Shown: in pieces, positions 50,506 through 63,669 of the stretch
Layout: every line of letters begins with the position of its first letter
How positions within the stretch are numbered: position 1 is the first letter of the stretch
From: Inmirania thermothiophila
GTDB taxonomy: Bacteria > Pseudomonadota > Gammaproteobacteria > DSM-100275
DNA length: 64,000 nt
NCBI RefSeq assembly: GCF_003751635.1
Contig: NZ_RJVI01000002.1
Coordinates: 669,986 to 733,985, forward strand
Direction of reading: 5' to 3'
Program-made: the position numbers and the translations under genes
Notes under the pieces: generated by a model
What the model was told of the DNA's origin: nothing
The model's input: the letters and a program-made list of their open reading frames with translations, nothing else
Database searches by the model: none

Positions 50506-50955
50506 ATGCGCTGGTGCCCCCACGTCACCGTCGCCGCCGTCATCGAGCGCGAGGGCCGCTTCCTCCTGGTGGAGGAGGAGGCGGAGGGCCGGCGCGTGCT
50601 GAACCAGCCGGCCGGCCACCTGGACGAGGGGGAGCCGCTGGCGGCGGCCGCCGCGCGCGAGGCCCTGGAGGAGACCGGGTGGCCGTTCCGGCCGGAGGCG
50701 GTGGTGGGCATCTACCGCTGGCGCCACCCCGGCAACGGGCGCACCTTCCTGCGCGTGGCCTTCGCCGGCAGCCTCGACACCGACGCCCCGCGCCGCCCCC
50801 TCGACGCCGGGATCCTGCGCACGGTCTGGATGCGCCGCGACGAGATCGCGGCCGCCGCCGACCGGCTGCGCAGCCCGCTGGTGCTCGCCTGCATCGACGA
50901 CCACCTGCGCGGCGCACGCCACCCGCTCACGCTCCTTCGCGACATCGAGGGCTGA
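50506..50955 (+). CDS. NUDIX hydrolase (NudJ-like)
   Basis: The 149-residue protein contains the Nudix box GHLDEGEPLAAAAAREALEETGW at about residues 39-61 (GX5EX7REUXEEXGU pattern satisfied). In gammaproteobacteria the phosphatase NudJ lies next to mnmA as here. It probably hydrolyses nucleoside or thiamine pyrophosphates. ATG 50506 is the start closest to the -10 box; the upstream ATG at 50494 would lie inside it. Confidence 0.88.
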   Translation: MRWCPHVTVAAVIEREGRFLLVEEEAEGRRVLNQPAGHLDEGEPLAAAAAREALEETGWPFRPEAVVGIYRWRHPGNGRTFLRVAFAGSLDTDAPRRPLDAGILRTVWMRRDEIAAAADRLRSPLVLACIDDHLRGARHPLTLLRDIEG

Positions 50956-50957
50956 GC

Positions 50958-52052
50958 ATGCGGGTCGTGGTCGGCCTCTCGGGCGGCGTCGACTCGGCGG
51001 TGGCCGCCCTGCTCGCCCTGCGCGCCGGGCACGAGGTGCACGCCGTCTTCATGCGCAACTGGGTGGAGGAGGACGGCAGCTGCAGCGCCGGCGACGACCT
51101 CGTCGCCGCCGCCGCGGTGGCCGACCGCCTCGGCATCGACCTCGACGTGGTGGACCTCTCGCGCGAGTACAGAGCCCAGGTCTTCGCGCCCTTCCTCGCC
51201 GGCTACGCCGCCGGCCGCACCCCCAACCCGGACGTGCTCTGCAACCGCGAGATCAAGTTCGGCCGCTTCCTCGCGCACGCCCGGCGCCTCGGCGCCGAGC
51301 GGGTGGTCACCGGGCACTACGCCCGCATCGGCCCGGGACCGTCGCTGCTGCGCGGCCTCGACGGGGACAAGGACCAGAGCTACTTCCTGCATCTGCTCAC
51401 CCGCGAGCAGCTCGCCGCCGCCCTCTTCCCCCTCGGCGGCATGTACAAGGCGGCGGTGCGCCGCCTCGCCCGCGAGGCCGGCCTGCCCAACCACGACCGC
51501 CCCGACAGCACCGGCATCTGCTTCATCGGCGAGCGCGACTTCGCAGGCTTCCTCGGCCGCTACCTCGCCCCGCGCCCCGGCCCCATGGTCACCCCCGAAG
51601 GGACGGTGGTGGGCGAGCACCGCGGGCTCCACTTCTACACCATCGGCCAGCGCCAGAGGCTCGGCATCGGCGGGCGCCGGGGCGCGGGCGGCGCGCCCTG
51701 GTACGTCGCCGCCAAGCGCCCGCAGGACAACGCCCTCGTGGTGGTGCAGGGCGCCGACCATCCGCTGCTGCTGGCCTCGGCCCTCTCCACCGGCCCCGCC
51801 CACTGGATCGCCGGCGAACCGCCCCGGCTGCCGGCGCGGCTCGCGGTGCAGATCCGCCATCGCGCCCCGGCGGTGCCGGCGCGGGTGCGCGAGGCCGACG
51901 GCGGGCGTCTGGAGATCGCCTTCGAGCGGCCGGTGCGCGCGGCCGCGCCGGGGCAGGCCGCGGTCCTCTACGCGGGCGAGACCTGCCTCGGCGGTGCCGA
52001 GATCGAGGCCGTGCAGACCGTCGCCGCGGCGCGGCGCGCCGCCGGGGCCTGA
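50958..52052 (+). CDS. mnmA: tRNA-specific 2-thiouridylase
   Basis: The 364-residue enzyme thiolates U34 in tRNAs for Lys, Glu and Gln. The PP-loop GLSGGVDSAVAA is at residues 6-17, the catalytic Cys in PNPDVLCNREIKFG near 96, KDQSYFL near 140, and the second Cys in STGICFIGERDF near 192. It starts 2 nt after the NUDIX stop and is followed by hflD, the usual order. Confidence 0.95.
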   Translation: MRVVVGLSGGVDSAVAALLALRAGHEVHAVFMRNWVEEDGSCSAGDDLVAAAAVADRLGIDLDVVDLSREYRAQVFAPFLAGYAAGRTPNPDVLCNREIKFGRFLAHARRLGAERVVTGHYARIGPGPSLLRGLDGDKDQSYFLHLLTREQLAAALFPLGGMYKAAVRRLAREAGLPNHDRPDSTGICFIGERDFAGFLGRYLAPRPGPMVTPEGTVVGEHRGLHFYTIGQRQRLGIGGRRGAGGAPWYVAAKRPQDNALVVVQGADHPLLLASALSTGPAHWIAGEPPRLPARLAVQIRHRAPAVPARVREADGGRLEIAFERPVRAAAPGQAAVLYAGETCLGGAEIEAVQTVAAARRAAGA

Positions 52053-52059
52053 GTCCGCG

Positions 52060-52692
52060 ATGGAGCGCGACGAGGCCCGGGTGCTGGCGCTCGCGGGGGT
52101 CTTCCAGGCCGCCGCCCTCGTCCACGACATCGCCCGCCACGGGCGCGCCGAGCGCACCGCCCTGGAGGCCAGCCTGCGCAGCGTCCTGACCCTCGATGCG
52201 CCGGATGCCGAGACCGCCTTCGGCGGCCCCGCAGGGGTCGCCCTGGGGCTGGCGGAGCTTGCGCGGCAGCTGCGGGGACCGCGCGAGATGGAGGTGGCGC
52301 GCTACGTGGTGGCGCTGCTGCACCTGGAGCGGCGGCTGCGGCGGCAGCCGCCGCTGCTTGCTGCGATCCGCGCCGGGGTCGAGCGCGGGGCGCGCCAGGC
52401 CGAGCTCTTCGGCCTCACCCATACCAACGTGATCGCGGGCCTCGCCGGCACCTACGAGGAGACGGCGGGCCGCATCCGGCCCCGCATCCTCGTCAACGGC
52501 CAGGCCGTGCACCTGACCCATCCCGACAACGTCCACCGCATCCGCGCCCTGCTCCTCGCCGGGCTGCGCGCGGTCTTCCTCTGGCGCCGCCTCGGCGGCA
52601 GCCGCCTCCAGCTCCTGCTCGGCCAGCGCCGGCTCGCCGCCGCGGCCCGCCGGCTGCGCGAGCGCATCGACCGGGAGGCCCCCACGCCATGA
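52060..52692 (+). CDS. hflD: HflD-family protein
   Basis: The 210-residue, all-helical protein matches HflD (AGVFQAAALVHDIARHG at the start; [62 protein letters not shown]). HflD is a peripheral membrane protein of gammaproteobacteria encoded after mnmA; in E. coli it modulates lambda CII. It overlaps the cytochrome gene by ATGA. Confidence 0.92.
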   Translation: MERDEARVLALAGVFQAAALVHDIARHGRAERTALEASLRSVLTLDAPDAETAFGGPAGVALGLAELARQLRGPREMEVARYVVALLHLERRLRRQPPLLAAIRAGVERGARQAELFGLTHTNVIAGLAGTYEETAGRIRPRILVNGQAVHLTHPDNVHRIRALLLAGLRAVFLWRRLGGSRLQLLLGQRRLAAAARRLRERIDREAPTP

Positions 52693-54047
52693 GCATCCGC
52701 GTCCTGACCGTGCTCCTCACCCTCGCCTGGAGCCTCGCCGCGCCGGCCCACACCCTGATCTACTCCGGCAACCTGGACGGCGAGCTCGAGCCCTGCGGCT
52801 GCACCGCCGAGGGCGACCTCGGCGGTCTCCTGCGCCGCGCCACCGTGATCGGCCGCCTGCGCCGGGAGGCGCCCGGGCTGTTCCTCGTGAGCAGCGGCGG
52901 GCTGTTCAATCCCGCCGGCGCCACCGACCGCATCACCAGCGCCTACATCCTCGAGGGGCTCGCCCGGCTGGGCTACGACGCCGTGGGCCTGCAGTGGAAG
53001 GACCTCGCCTACGGCCCCGGCTTCGTCGCCGGGGCCCTGCCGTGGGTGGCCAGCAACTGGCGCGGCACCGAGTTCGCGCAGGGCCGCCGCATCCGCCGCG
53101 GGGGCCTGGAGCTCGCCTACTTCCAGTGGGTCGAGCCGGAGGGGGGCAGCCTCGCGGGCATGGGCCGGGTGCCCCTCGACACCGACCCCGCGGGGCTGTC
53201 CGCGGCCATGGCCGAGGCGCGCGCGCAGGGCGCCCTCGTCGTCCTGGGCACCACCCTCACCGCGGAGGAGGCCCTCCGCCGCCTGCCCGCGCGGCGGGCC
53301 GACATCCTCATCGTGCGCTCGGCCTACGAGCGCTACGGCGAGCCGCGCGAGGTGGAGGGCGTGCTCGTCCTGCAGCCGGGCTCGCGGGGGCAGCGCCTCG
53401 GACGCCTGGACTTCGAATGGGACCCGCAGCGCCGGATCACCGCCTGGCGCCACGAGGTCATCGCCATGCCGCCCTCGGTCCCGGACGATCCCGCCCTCGC
53501 CGACTGGTACGCCGCCTACACCGAGGCCCTGCGCGCCGACTTCCGGCGCCGCAAGGCGCTGCGCGCCCGCTACGCGGGCGAGGCCTCGCCCTACGCCGGG
53601 GCCGAGGCCTGCCGCGGCTGCCACGCCTCGGCCCACGCCCGCTGGGCGGACAGCGACCACGCCCGCGCCTACCTGGATCTCGAGGCGGTGCAGAAGGCCT
53701 TCGACGCCAACTGCGTCGGCTGCCACACGGTGGGCTTCGGCGAGGACGGCGGCTTCGTGGACATGGAGCTGACCCCGGACCTCGCCGGGGTGCAGTGCGA
53801 ATCCTGCCACGGGGCCGCCCGCGCCCACGTCGCCAGCGGCGGTCGCACGCCCCCGGCCGGGGTCGGCGCGGGCGGCGCCGCGCTCTGCCGGCGCTGCCAC
53901 AGCCGCGGGCACAGCCCCTCGTTCGACTTCACACGCTACTGGCCCCGCATCGCCCACGGGCGCGAGGCGGAGCGCGCTCAGGCGAGCGCCGCCTCCAGCC
54001 GCTCGGCGGCCGCGGCCTCCACCGCGGCGCCGGCCGCGAAGCGGTAG
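52689..54047 (+). CDS. Exported UshA-like/multihaem cytochrome c (four CxxCH)
   Basis: The protein has 452 residues. A signal peptide spans residues 1-21. Residues about 22-260 resemble a 5'-nucleotidase/metallophosphatase-type domain that begins with GNLDGELEPCGC and GGLLRRA; the metal ligands of true UshA are not all obvious. The C-terminal part has four c-haem sites, CRGCH near 308, CVGCH near 342, CESCH near 373 and CRRCH near 400, as in cytochrome c554-type proteins. The expected end is YWPRIAHG; about 30 further Ala/Arg-rich residues run antisense into the next gene, which suggests a lost stop codon. Confidence 0.85.
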   Translation: MSIRVLTVLLTLAWSLAAPAHTLIYSGNLDGELEPCGCTAEGDLGGLLRRATVIGRLRREAPGLFLVSSGGLFNPAGATDRITSAYILEGLARLGYDAVGLQWKDLAYGPGFVAGALPWVASNWRGTEFAQGRRIRRGGLELAYFQWVEPEGGSLAGMGRVPLDTDPAGLSAAMAEARAQGALVVLGTTLTAEEALRRLPARRADILIVRSAYERYGEPREVEGVLVLQPGSRGQRLGRLDFEWDPQRRITAWRHEVIAMPPSVPDDPALADWYAAYTEALRADFRRRKALRARYAGEASPYAGAEACRGCHASAHARWADSDHARAYLDLEAVQKAFDANCVGCHTVGFGEDGGFVDMELTPDLAGVQCESCHGAARAHVASGGRTPPAGVGAGGAALCRRCHSRGHSPSFDFTRYWPRIAHGREAERAQASAASSRSAAAASTAAPAAKR

Positions 54048-54469
54048 CCGCTGGCGATGCTGTAGGCGAGCCAGCGGTCGAGGAAGTGGTTGAGCCGCCA
54101 GCGCTGCTCCAGGGCCCAGCGCGGGTTGCGGGCGGTCCGCCCCGGCGGCTCCACCTCGGCCAGGCGCGCGTCGTGATAGACCCGCACCGGCAGCGCCGGA
54201 TCGGCGCGCCAGCCGTCGGCCTCCGGGAAGAGGTGGGTGAGCAGCAGCCGGGTGGTGTAGGGCGTGCGCTCGCGCACCCGCAGGTAGAGCGGCGGCAGGC
54301 CCGGCACCTCGGCCACCAGGACCCCGCTGAGCTCGGCGAGCCCCGGCGCCAGCACCAGGAGCTGGCGCCAGTTGTGGCCGTAGAGGCCCATGAGGCCGGC
54401 GAAGCTCCCGGGCGGCTGGAGGGCGTAGTCGCCGAGGGCGGGGCAGGCACGGGCCACCGCGGAGACCAT
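53978..54469 (-). CDS. DUF1249 (YqiB-type) protein
   Basis: The 163-residue protein contains FAGLMGLYGHNWRQLLVLAP, RVRERTPYTTRLLLTHLF, VRVYHDARLAEV and WRLNHFLDRWLAYSIASGYRF, the DUF1249 pattern. Function unknown; it is a small cytosolic protein common in gammaproteobacteria. It is the last gene of the minus-strand operon, 5 nt after tatD, and overlaps the cytochrome gene tail to tail by 70 bases. Confidence 0.85.
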   Translation of the reverse strand: MVSAVARACPALGDYALQPPGSFAGLMGLYGHNWRQLLVLAPGLAELSGVLVAEVPGLPPLYLRVRERTPYTTRLLLTHLFPEADGWRADPALPVRVYHDARLAEVEPPGRTARNPRWALEQRWRLNHFLDRWLAYSIASGYRFAAGAAVEAAAAERLEAALA

Positions 54470-54474
54470 CGGCC

Positions 54475-55251
54475 TCAGACCCGGAACAGACGGCGGAAGT
54501 TGGCGGTGGTGGCCGCCGCCACGGCCTCCAGCGGCAGCCCGCGCAGCGCCGCCAGCCGCTCCGCGACGAGGCGGACGTAGGCCGGGCGGTTGGGGCGGCC
54601 GCGGTGCGGCACCGGGGTCAGAAACGGCGCATCGGTCTCCACCAGGATGCGATCCAGGGGCACCGCCCGCGCCGCCTCCTGCACCGCCACCGCGTTGGGG
54701 AAGGTGATGATCCCCGAGAAGGAGACGTGGAAGCCCAGCTCCACCGCCCGGCAGGCCTCCTCGGCGTCGCCGGTGAAGCAGTGGATGACCCCGCCCACCT
54801 CGGCTGCGCCCTCCTCCTCGAGGATGCGCAGGGTGTCCTCCATGGCGTCGCGGGTGTGGACGATGAGGGGCCGGCCGGTGTCGCGGGCGACGCGGATGTG
54901 GGCCCGGAAGCGCGCCTGCTGCCACGCGAGGTCGCCCTCGCAGCGGTAGTAGTCGAGCCCGGTCTCGCCCACGGCGACGACCCCGTCGATGGAGGCGTAC
55001 TCGCGCAGCAGGCCCTCGTCCACGGGCTCGCCGCGGGCCTCGTTGGGGTGCATCCCCGCCGCCACCACGACGTTGCGCGGGAAGCGCTCGGCCACCGCCG
55101 CCTGGCGCTCGAAGCGGGCCAGGGACACGCCCGGCACCAGCATCCCCGCAACACCCGCGGCCTCGGCCTCGCGGATGAGGCCGGCCATGGCGTCGCCCTG
55201 CGGGTCGCGCTCGACGAGATCCAGATGGCAGTGCGAGTCCACCAGCTCCAT
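54475..55251 (-). CDS. TatD-family metal-dependent hydrolase
   Basis: The 258-residue TIM-barrel DNase has DSHCHLD (metal His pair), GMHPNE, GETGLDYY, VHTRDA, VIHCFTGD and LVETDAPFL. The YcfH-type TatD member is normally found after holB/pilZ. Its exact substrate is uncertain; related enzymes are 3'-5' exonucleases. Confidence 0.93.
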   Translation of the reverse strand: MELVDSHCHLDLVERDPQGDAMAGLIREAEAAGVAGMLVPGVSLARFERQAAVAERFPRNVVVAAGMHPNEARGEPVDEGLLREYASIDGVVAVGETGLDYYRCEGDLAWQQARFRAHIRVARDTGRPLIVHTRDAMEDTLRILEEEGAAEVGGVIHCFTGDAEEACRAVELGFHVSFSGIITFPNAVAVQEAARAVPLDRILVETDAPFLTPVPHRGRPNRPAYVRLVAERLAALRGLPLEAVAAATTANFRRLFRV

Positions 55252-55259
55252 GCCATGCC

Positions 55260-55614
55260 TCACATGGTGTGGGTGGGCCGGTCGGACTGGAGGGCCCCGG
55301 CGAGGTAGGTCTCGATCTTGTTGCGGGCCTGGCCGTTGTCCTGGTCGCTGAACTGCACGCCGATGCCGGCGGCGCGGTTGCCCTCGGCCCCGGGCGGCGT
55401 GATCCACACCACGCGCCCGGCCACCGGGATCTTCTCCGCCTCGTCCATGAGCGAGATGAGCATGAAGACCTCGTCGCCCAGCCGGTAGCTCCGCTGGGTG
55501 GGGATGAAGAGCCCGCCGTTCTTGACGAAGGGCATGTAGGCCGCGTACAGGGCATTCTTGTCCTTGATGGTGAGCGAGAGGATGCCCTGCCTCGGCGGCA
55601 TCCGCGTCGCCCCC

Positions 55615-55631
<17 letters not shown>
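55260..55631 (-). CDS. pilZ: PilZ-domain protein
   Basis: The 123-residue protein is of the type IV pilus PilZ class, with ILSLTIKDKNALYAAYMPFVKNGGLFIPTQ and GIGVQFSDQDNG. This class lacks the RxxxR c-di-GMP site, consistent with pilus assembly rather than c-di-GMP binding. It overlaps holB by 17 bases; the holB-pilZ-tatD order is typical of pseudomonads and relatives. Confidence 0.93.
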
Positions 55632-58246
<2,615 letters not shown>

Positions 58247-58262
58247 GCCCGCCCCGCCGCCC

Positions 58263-59498
58263 TCAGACGCGGCGGAACACCAGCGTGCCGTTGGTGCCGC
58301 CGAAGCCGAAGGAGTTGGACAGGGCCACCTCGATCCTCATCGGCCGGGCCTCGTTGGGCACGTAGTCGAGGTCGCACTCCGGGTCCGGGTCGGTGAGGTT
58401 GATGGTGGGGGGCGCCACCTGGTCGCGGATGGCGAGGATGGTGAAGATCGCCTCGATCCCGCCGGCGGCCCCCAGGAGGTGGCCGGTCATGGACTTGGTG
58501 GAGCTCACCGCGAGGCGGTAGGCGTGCTCGCCGAAGGCGGCCTTGACGGCGTCGCTCTCGGCCTTGTCCCCCGCCGGGGTCGAGGTGCCGTGGGCGTTGA
58601 TGTAGTCCACCGCCTCGGGGGCGAGGCCGGCATCGGCGAGGGCGTTGCGCATGCAGCGCACCGCGCCCTCGCCGCCCTCGGCCGGCGCCGTCATGTGGTA
58701 GGCGTCGGCGCTCATGCCGAAGCCTGCGATCTCGGCATAGATGGTGGCGCCGCGCCGCCGCGCGCGCTCGTACTCCTCCAGGACCACGACCCCGGCGCCG
58801 TCGCCGAGGACGAAGCCGTCGCGGCCGCGGTCCCAGGGCCGGCTCGCCCCCTGGGGGTCGTCGTTGCGGGTCGAGAGCGCCCGCGCGGCGCAGAAGCCGC
58901 CGAGCCCCATGGGTGTGCAGCCGGCCTCGGCGCCGCCGGCCACCATGACGTCGGCCTCGCCGCGGGCGATGATGCGCGCGGCCTCGCCGATGTTGTGGGT
59001 GGCGGTGGTGCAGGCGGTGCAGATGGCGATGTTGGGGCCCTTGAAGCCGTACAGGATCGAGAGGTTGCCCGAGATCATGTTGATGATGCTCATGGGCACG
59101 AAGAAGGGGGTGATCCGGCGCGGCCCGCCGTCGAGGTAGGCGCGGTGCCCGTTCTCGATGGACTCGATGCCGCCGATGCCGGAGCCGATGGCCACGCCCA
59201 CCCGCTCGGCCTCCGCCTCGTCCACCTCCAGGCCGGCATCCTCGATCGCCTGCCGGGCGGCGGCGATGCCGTAGTGGATGAAGCGGTCCATCTTGCGCGC
59301 TTCCTTGCGCGGGATGTAGGCGGTGACGTCGAAGTCGCGGATGACGCCGGCGAAGCGCGTCGGGAACGCGGAGGCGTCGAAGTGGGTGATGGGCCCGATG
59401 CCGCTGCGGCCGTTGACGATGTTGTCCCACGCCTCGGCGACGGTGTTGCCCACGGGGGAGATGATCCCAAGCCCGGTCACCACGACTCGTCTCTGCAC
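58263..59498 (-). CDS. fabF: 3-oxoacyl-ACP synthase II
   Basis: The 411-residue condensing enzyme has [14 protein letters not shown], the active-site Cys in [13 protein letters not shown], His in [11 protein letters not shown] and His in [15 protein letters not shown]. It extends acyl-ACP. It lies 91 nt after acpP, from which it is separated by a terminator. Confidence 0.96.
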   Translation of the reverse strand: MQRRVVVTGLGIISPVGNTVAEAWDNIVNGRSGIGPITHFDASAFPTRFAGVIRDFDVTAYIPRKEARKMDRFIHYGIAAARQAIEDAGLEVDEAEAERVGVAIGSGIGGIESIENGHRAYLDGGPRRITPFFVPMSIINMISGNLSILYGFKGPNIAICTACTTATHNIGEAARIIARGEADVMVAGGAEAGCTPMGLGGFCAARALSTRNDDPQGASRPWDRGRDGFVLGDGAGVVVLEEYERARRRGATIYAEIAGFGMSADAYHMTAPAEGGEGAVRCMRNALADAGLAPEAVDYINAHGTSTPAGDKAESDAVKAAFGEHAYRLAVSSTKSMTGHLLGAAGGIEAIFTILAIRDQVAPPTINLTDPDPECDLDYVPNEARPMRIEVALSNSFGFGGTNGTLVFRRV

Positions 59499-59540
59499 GG
59501 CACTGCCCTCTCGCCGCTCGCCCTCTCGGGGCTGCCCATA

Positions 59541-59570
59541 AGAAAAAGGCCGCCGGACGCCGCGGCGGCC
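59541..59570 (-). terminator. Intrinsic terminator after acpP
   Basis: On the minus strand GGCCGCC, 9-nt loop, GGCGGCC (59548-59570) followed by TTTTTCTT (59541-59547). It lies 20 nt past the acpP stop, inside the fatty-acid gene cluster, and probably keeps acpP mRNA in excess of fabF. Confidence 0.85.
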
Positions 59571-59589
59571 ATCGACGTTCGCGCCTTCC

Positions 59590-59832
59590 TCAGTCGCCCA
59601 GGTGCTTCTTGATGTAGTCGATCGCCTCCTGGACGGTGGTGATCTTCTCGGCGTCCTCGTCCGGGATCTCGCACTCGAACTCCTCCTCGAGGGCCATCAC
59701 CAGCTCGACGGTGTCCAGGGAGTCGGCGCCCAGGTCGTCGACGAACGAGGCCTCGTTGGTGACTTCCTCCTCCTTGACCCCCAGCTGCTCGACGATGATC
59801 TTCTTGACACGTTCTTCGACGCTGCTGCTCAT
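59590..59832 (-). CDS. acpP: Acyl carrier protein
   Basis: The 80-residue acidic helical protein has the phosphopantetheine site [13 protein letters not shown] with Ser38. It carries acyl chains for fatty-acid and phospholipid synthesis. GGGAGGA lies upstream of the ATG. Confidence 0.97.
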   Translation of the reverse strand: MSSSVEERVKKIIVEQLGVKEEEVTNEASFVDDLGADSLDTVELVMALEEEFECEIPDEDAEKITTVQEAIDYIKKHLGD

Positions 59833-59879
59833 GATCCCGTTGTCCTCCCGAAAGTGAAGGCGGCGAACGCCGCCGGCGT

Positions 59880-59885
59880 ATTGTA
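59880..59885 (-). promoter_or_regulatory. acpP -10 box
   Basis: TACAAT on the minus strand, 47 nt before the acpP start; a -35 with normal spacing is not obvious. It would allow acpP to be transcribed separately. Confidence 0.5.
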
Positions 59886-59936
59886 GGGAAAACGGCAGGG
59901 GGTCGCCACAAACCCGCCGCCCCCCGGTTTTCCCTT

Positions 59937-60683
59937 TCAGGCCATGTACATGCCGCCGTTGACGTGGATCGTCTCGCCGGTGATGTAGGCCCCGCCCGGG
60001 CCGGCGAGGAAGGCCACCGCGGCGGCCACGTCCTCGGGCGTGCCGAGCCGGCCGAGGGGCACGTGGTCGAGCAGGGCCTGCCGCTGCGCCTCGCCGAGGG
60101 CCCGCGTCATATCGGTGTCGATGTAGCCCGGGGCGACGGCATTGACGGTGATGCCGCGGCTGCCCACCTCGCGCGCCAGCGACTTGGTGAAGCCCACCAT
60201 GCCCGCCTTGGCGGCGGCGTAGTTGGTCTGCCCGGCGTTGCCCATCGCCCCCACCACCGAGGCGATGTTGACGATGCGGCCCCGGCGCGCCTTCATCATC
60301 GCCCGCAGCGCCCCGCGGCACATGCGGTAGACCGAGGTGAGGTCGGTCTCGATCACCGCCCGCCAGTCCTCCTCGCCCATCCGCATGAGCAGGGTGTCGC
60401 GCGTGATCCCGGCGTTGTTGACCAGGATCGTGGGCATCCCGGGCCCCTCCGCCCCGAGCCGCCCGTAGAAGGCCTCCACCGAGGCCGCATCGGCCACGTC
60501 GAGGACCATGCCCCGGCCCTCGACGCCGGCCTCGGCGAGCGCCGCGCCGATGGCCTCGGCGCCGGCCTCCGAGGTCGCCGTGCCCACCACCACGGCCCCG
60601 CGCCGCCCGAGCTCGAGCGCGACGGCGCGCCCGATGCCGCGGCTCGCCCCCGTCACCACCGCGATCTCGCCCTTGAGCTCCAT
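59937..60683 (-). CDS. fabG: 3-oxoacyl-ACP reductase
   Basis: The 248-residue SDR enzyme has [15 protein letters not shown], and the catalytic S-Y-K ([15 protein letters not shown]). It reduces 3-oxoacyl-ACP with NADPH. It lies 17 nt after fabD. Confidence 0.96.
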   Translation of the reverse strand: MELKGEIAVVTGASRGIGRAVALELGRRGAVVVGTATSEAGAEAIGAALAEAGVEGRGMVLDVADAASVEAFYGRLGAEGPGMPTILVNNAGITRDTLLMRMGEEDWRAVIETDLTSVYRMCRGALRAMMKARRGRIVNIASVVGAMGNAGQTNYAAAKAGMVGFTKSLAREVGSRGITVNAVAPGYIDTDMTRALGEAQRQALLDHVPLGRLGTPEDVAAAVAFLAGPGGAYITGETIHVNGGMYMA

Positions 60684-60700
60684 GACCCTGCCTCCCCGAC

Positions 60701-61636
60701 TCAGCCGCGCACGGCGGCGAGCGCCGCCTCGAGCCCCGCCGGCTCGCCGATGGGATGGACCGGCAGGCCCCGCTCGATGCGTCGCACCAGGCCCGCGAGC
60801 ACCTTGCCCGGACCGCACTCCACGGCCATATCGACCCCCTCGCGGACGAGCCGCTGCACCGTCTCGACCCAGCGCACGGGGCTGTAGAGCTGGCGCGCCA
60901 GGGCCTCGCGGATCGCCTGCGGCTCCCCGTGCACGCAGACGTCGGCGTTGTGCACCACGGGGATCGCCGGGGGGCGGATCTCCACCTCCGCCAGCCGCGC
61001 CGCCAGCGCCTCGGCCGCCGGCCGCATCAGCGCGCAGTGCGAGGGCACGCTCACGGGCAGGGTCACCGCGCGCCGGGCGCCGGCCTCGCGCGCCGCCGCC
61101 ACGGCCCGCTCCACCGCCTCGCGCTGTCCCGCCACCACCACCTGGTCGGGGGCGTTGAGGTTGGCCGGCGCCACCACCTGATCGCGCGCGGCGCGCCGGC
61201 AGATCTCGGCCACCGCCTCCGCCTCGAGGCCGAGGATCGCCGCCATCGCCCCCTCGCCCTCCGGCACCGCCTCCTGCATGAGGCGCCCGCGCTCGGCCAC
61301 CAGCCCCACGGCATCGGCGAGATCCAGGGCGCCGGCGCACACCAGCGCGGTGTACTCGCCGAGGCTGTGGCCGGCCATCCAGGCCGGGCGCGGCCCGCCC
61401 TGCGCGAGCCACACCCGCCAGACGGCCACGCCCGCGGCAAGCATCGCGGGCTGCGTGTTGACCGTGCGGTTGAGCTCCGCCTCCGGCCCCTCCGAGACCA
61501 GGCGCCACAGATCGAGCCCGAGCGCCTCGGAGGCCTCGTCGAAGGTCTCGCGCACCTCACGGTGCGCGGCGGCGAGCCCGCCCAGCATGCCCACGGCCTG
61601 CGAGCCCTGCCCAGGAAACAGGAATGCCAAGCCCAT
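60701..61636 (-). CDS. fabD: Malonyl-CoA:ACP transacylase
   Basis: The 311-residue enzyme has [13 protein letters not shown], the nucleophile Ser91 in GHSLGEYTA, and His in [14 protein letters not shown]. It loads malonate onto ACP. Confidence 0.96.
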   Translation of the reverse strand: MGLAFLFPGQGSQAVGMLGGLAAAHREVRETFDEASEALGLDLWRLVSEGPEAELNRTVNTQPAMLAAGVAVWRVWLAQGGPRPAWMAGHSLGEYTALVCAGALDLADAVGLVAERGRLMQEAVPEGEGAMAAILGLEAEAVAEICRRAARDQVVAPANLNAPDQVVVAGQREAVERAVAAAREAGARRAVTLPVSVPSHCALMRPAAEALAARLAEVEIRPPAIPVVHNADVCVHGEPQAIREALARQLYSPVRWVETVQRLVREGVDMAVECGPGKVLAGLVRRIERGLPVHPIGEPAGLEAALAAVRG

Positions 61637-61650
61637 CGCCCCCTCCCCTC

Positions 61651-62625
61651 TCAGTAGCGGACGAGCGCCGAGCCCCAGGTGAAGCCGCCGCCGAAGGCCT
61701 CCATCAGGAGCAGGTCGCCCCGGCGGATGCGCCCGTCGCGCACCGCCACGTCCAGGGCCAGCGGTACCGACGCGGCCGAGGTGTTGGCGTGCTCGTCCAC
61801 GGTCACCACCACGCGCTCCATGGGCAGGTCCAGCTTGCGCGCGGTGGCCTCGATGATGCGGTGGTTGGCCTGGTGCGGGATCAGCCAGTCGACGTCGGCC
61901 TTGGTCAGGCCGTTGGCCTCCAGGGTCTCGTCGACGATGCGCCCGAGGGTGCGCACCGCCACCTTGAAGACGTCCCGGCCGCGCATCTCCACGTAGGCCC
62001 GCCCCTCCCGCACCGCGGCGTAGTTGGTGGAGACCCCGGCGGGGACCCAGAGCAGCTCCTCGTAGCGCCCGTCGGCGTGGAGGTGGGTGGAGAGGATGCC
62101 CGGCGCGCTGTCGGCCACGAGCACCACCGCGCCGGCGCCGTCGCCGAAGAGGACGCAGGTGCTGCGGTCGTGCCAATCGAGGATGCGCGAGAAGGTCTCG
62201 GCGCCCACCACCAGCGCGTTGCGGGCGCTGCCCGTGCGCACGAACTTCTCCGCCACCGCGAGGGCGTAGACGAAGCCCGTGCACACCGCCTGCACGTCGA
62301 AGGCGGGACAGCCGGCGGCGCCGAGGCGGCGCTGCAGCTGGCAGGCGGTGCTCGGGAAGACGCGGTCCGGCGTCGTCGTCGCCAGCACGATGAGATCGAG
62401 CCCGCGCGGATCCAGCGCCGCCGCCTCCAGGGCGCGGCGCGCGGCCTGCTCGGCGAGATCCGCGGTGGTCTCCCCGTCGGCGGCGATGTGGCGCTTGCGG
62501 ATGCCTGTGCGGGTGCGGATCCACTCGTCCGAGGTGTCCACCATCCGCTCGAGGTCAGCGTTGGTGAGCACCTTCTCGGGCAGATAGCCGCCGGTGCCGG
62601 CGATGCGCGCGTAGGTCCCGCTCAA
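61651..62625 (-). CDS. fabH: 3-oxoacyl-ACP synthase III
   Basis: The 324-residue initiating condensing enzyme has active-site Cys115 in [13 protein letters not shown], His in PHQANHRII and Asn in [17 protein letters not shown] start at 62625 in a TTGA overlap with plsX gives the family N-terminus ([15 protein letters not shown]). Confidence 0.95.
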   Translation of the reverse strand: MSGTYARIAGTGGYLPEKVLTNADLERMVDTSDEWIRTRTGIRKRHIAADGETTADLAEQAARRALEAAALDPRGLDLIVLATTTPDRVFPSTACQLQRRLGAAGCPAFDVQAVCTGFVYALAVAEKFVRTGSARNALVVGAETFSRILDWHDRSTCVLFGDGAGAVVLVADSAPGILSTHLHADGRYEELLWVPAGVSTNYAAVREGRAYVEMRGRDVFKVAVRTLGRIVDETLEANGLTKADVDWLIPHQANHRIIEATARKLDLPMERVVVTVDEHANTSAASVPLALDVAVRDGRIRRGDLLLMEAFGGGFTWGSALVRY

Positions 62626-63647
62626 GACGCCGCCCTCGCCCCCAGCAGCTTCTCGAGCTCGCTGTCGATGCGCTCCGGCACCTGCTTGCGCGCCTCGGCG
62701 CGGGCGATGCCGATGGCGTTGGCGAAGGCGAGGGCGTCGGCGCCGCCGTGGCTCTTGATGACGATGCCCTGCAGCCCGAGGAGGCTCGCGCCGTTGTAGC
62801 GGCGCGGGTCGATGCGCCGCCCCAGCCGGCGCAGCACGGGCATCGCCACCAGCGCCGCGAGGCGGCCGTAGAGCGAGCCGCCGAAGGTCTCGCGCATGTA
62901 GTGGCGGATCATCTTCGCCACCCCCTCGCTGGCCTTGAGCATGACGTTGCCGACGAAGCCGTCGCACACCACCACGTCGGCCGCCCCCAGGTAGATCCCG
63001 TCGCCCTCGACGTAGCCCACGTAGTTGAGGTCGCTGGCGGCGAGCAGCCGCGCCGCCTCCTTGACCTCGTCGATGCCCTTGATCTCCTCCTCGCCGATGT
63101 TGAGCAGCCCCACCCGAGGGCTCGCCTTGCCGTCGATGGCGGCGCACAGCACCGATCCCATGACCGCGAACTGGAAGAGGTGCTCGGCGCTCAGCGCCAC
63201 GTTGGCGCCGAGGTCGAGGACGTAGGTGTGGCCGTCGATGGCGGGGATGGCGGTGCAGATGGCGGGGCGGTCGATGCCGGGCAGGGTCTTGAGCACGAAG
63301 CGGGCGATGGCCATGAGCGCGCCCGTGTTGCCGGCGCTGACGCAGGCCTGGACCGCCCCCTCGCGGACGAGGTTGACGGCCACCCGCATGGAGGAGTCGC
63401 GCTTGCTGCGAAGGGCCTGGGCCGGCGGCTCGTCCATGGCCACCACCTGCGAGGCGTGGCGCAGCTCCACGCGCCCGCGGTGCGCCGCCGGGATCGCCCC
63501 CAGCCCGTCGCGCAGCACCGCCTCGTCGCCGACGAGGACGAGATGGAGGTCCGGATGCTCGGCGAGGGCCCGCGCCGCGGCCGGCAGCACCACGGCCGGG
63601 CCGTGGTCGCCCCCCATGGCGTCGAGGGCGATGACGGTCTCGCTCAC
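62622..63647 (-). CDS. plsX: Phosphate acyltransferase PlsX
   Basis: The 341-residue protein has [12 protein letters not shown] at the start, AGNTGALMA and [13 protein letters not shown]. It makes acyl-phosphate from acyl-ACP for phosphatidic acid synthesis. Coupled to fabH. Confidence 0.96.
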   Translation of the reverse strand: MSETVIALDAMGGDHGPAVVLPAAARALAEHPDLHLVLVGDEAVLRDGLGAIPAAHRGRVELRHASQVVAMDEPPAQALRSKRDSSMRVAVNLVREGAVQACVSAGNTGALMAIARFVLKTLPGIDRPAICTAIPAIDGHTYVLDLGANVALSAEHLFQFAVMGSVLCAAIDGKASPRVGLLNIGEEEIKGIDEVKEAARLLAASDLNYVGYVEGDGIYLGAADVVVCDGFVGNVMLKASEGVAKMIRHYMRETFGGSLYGRLAALVAMPVLRRLGRRIDPRRYNGASLLGLQGIVIKSHGGADALAFANAIGIARAEARKQVPERIDSELEKLLGARAAS

Positions 63648-63669
63648 GGGGCCGGGACCGGCGCGGCGG

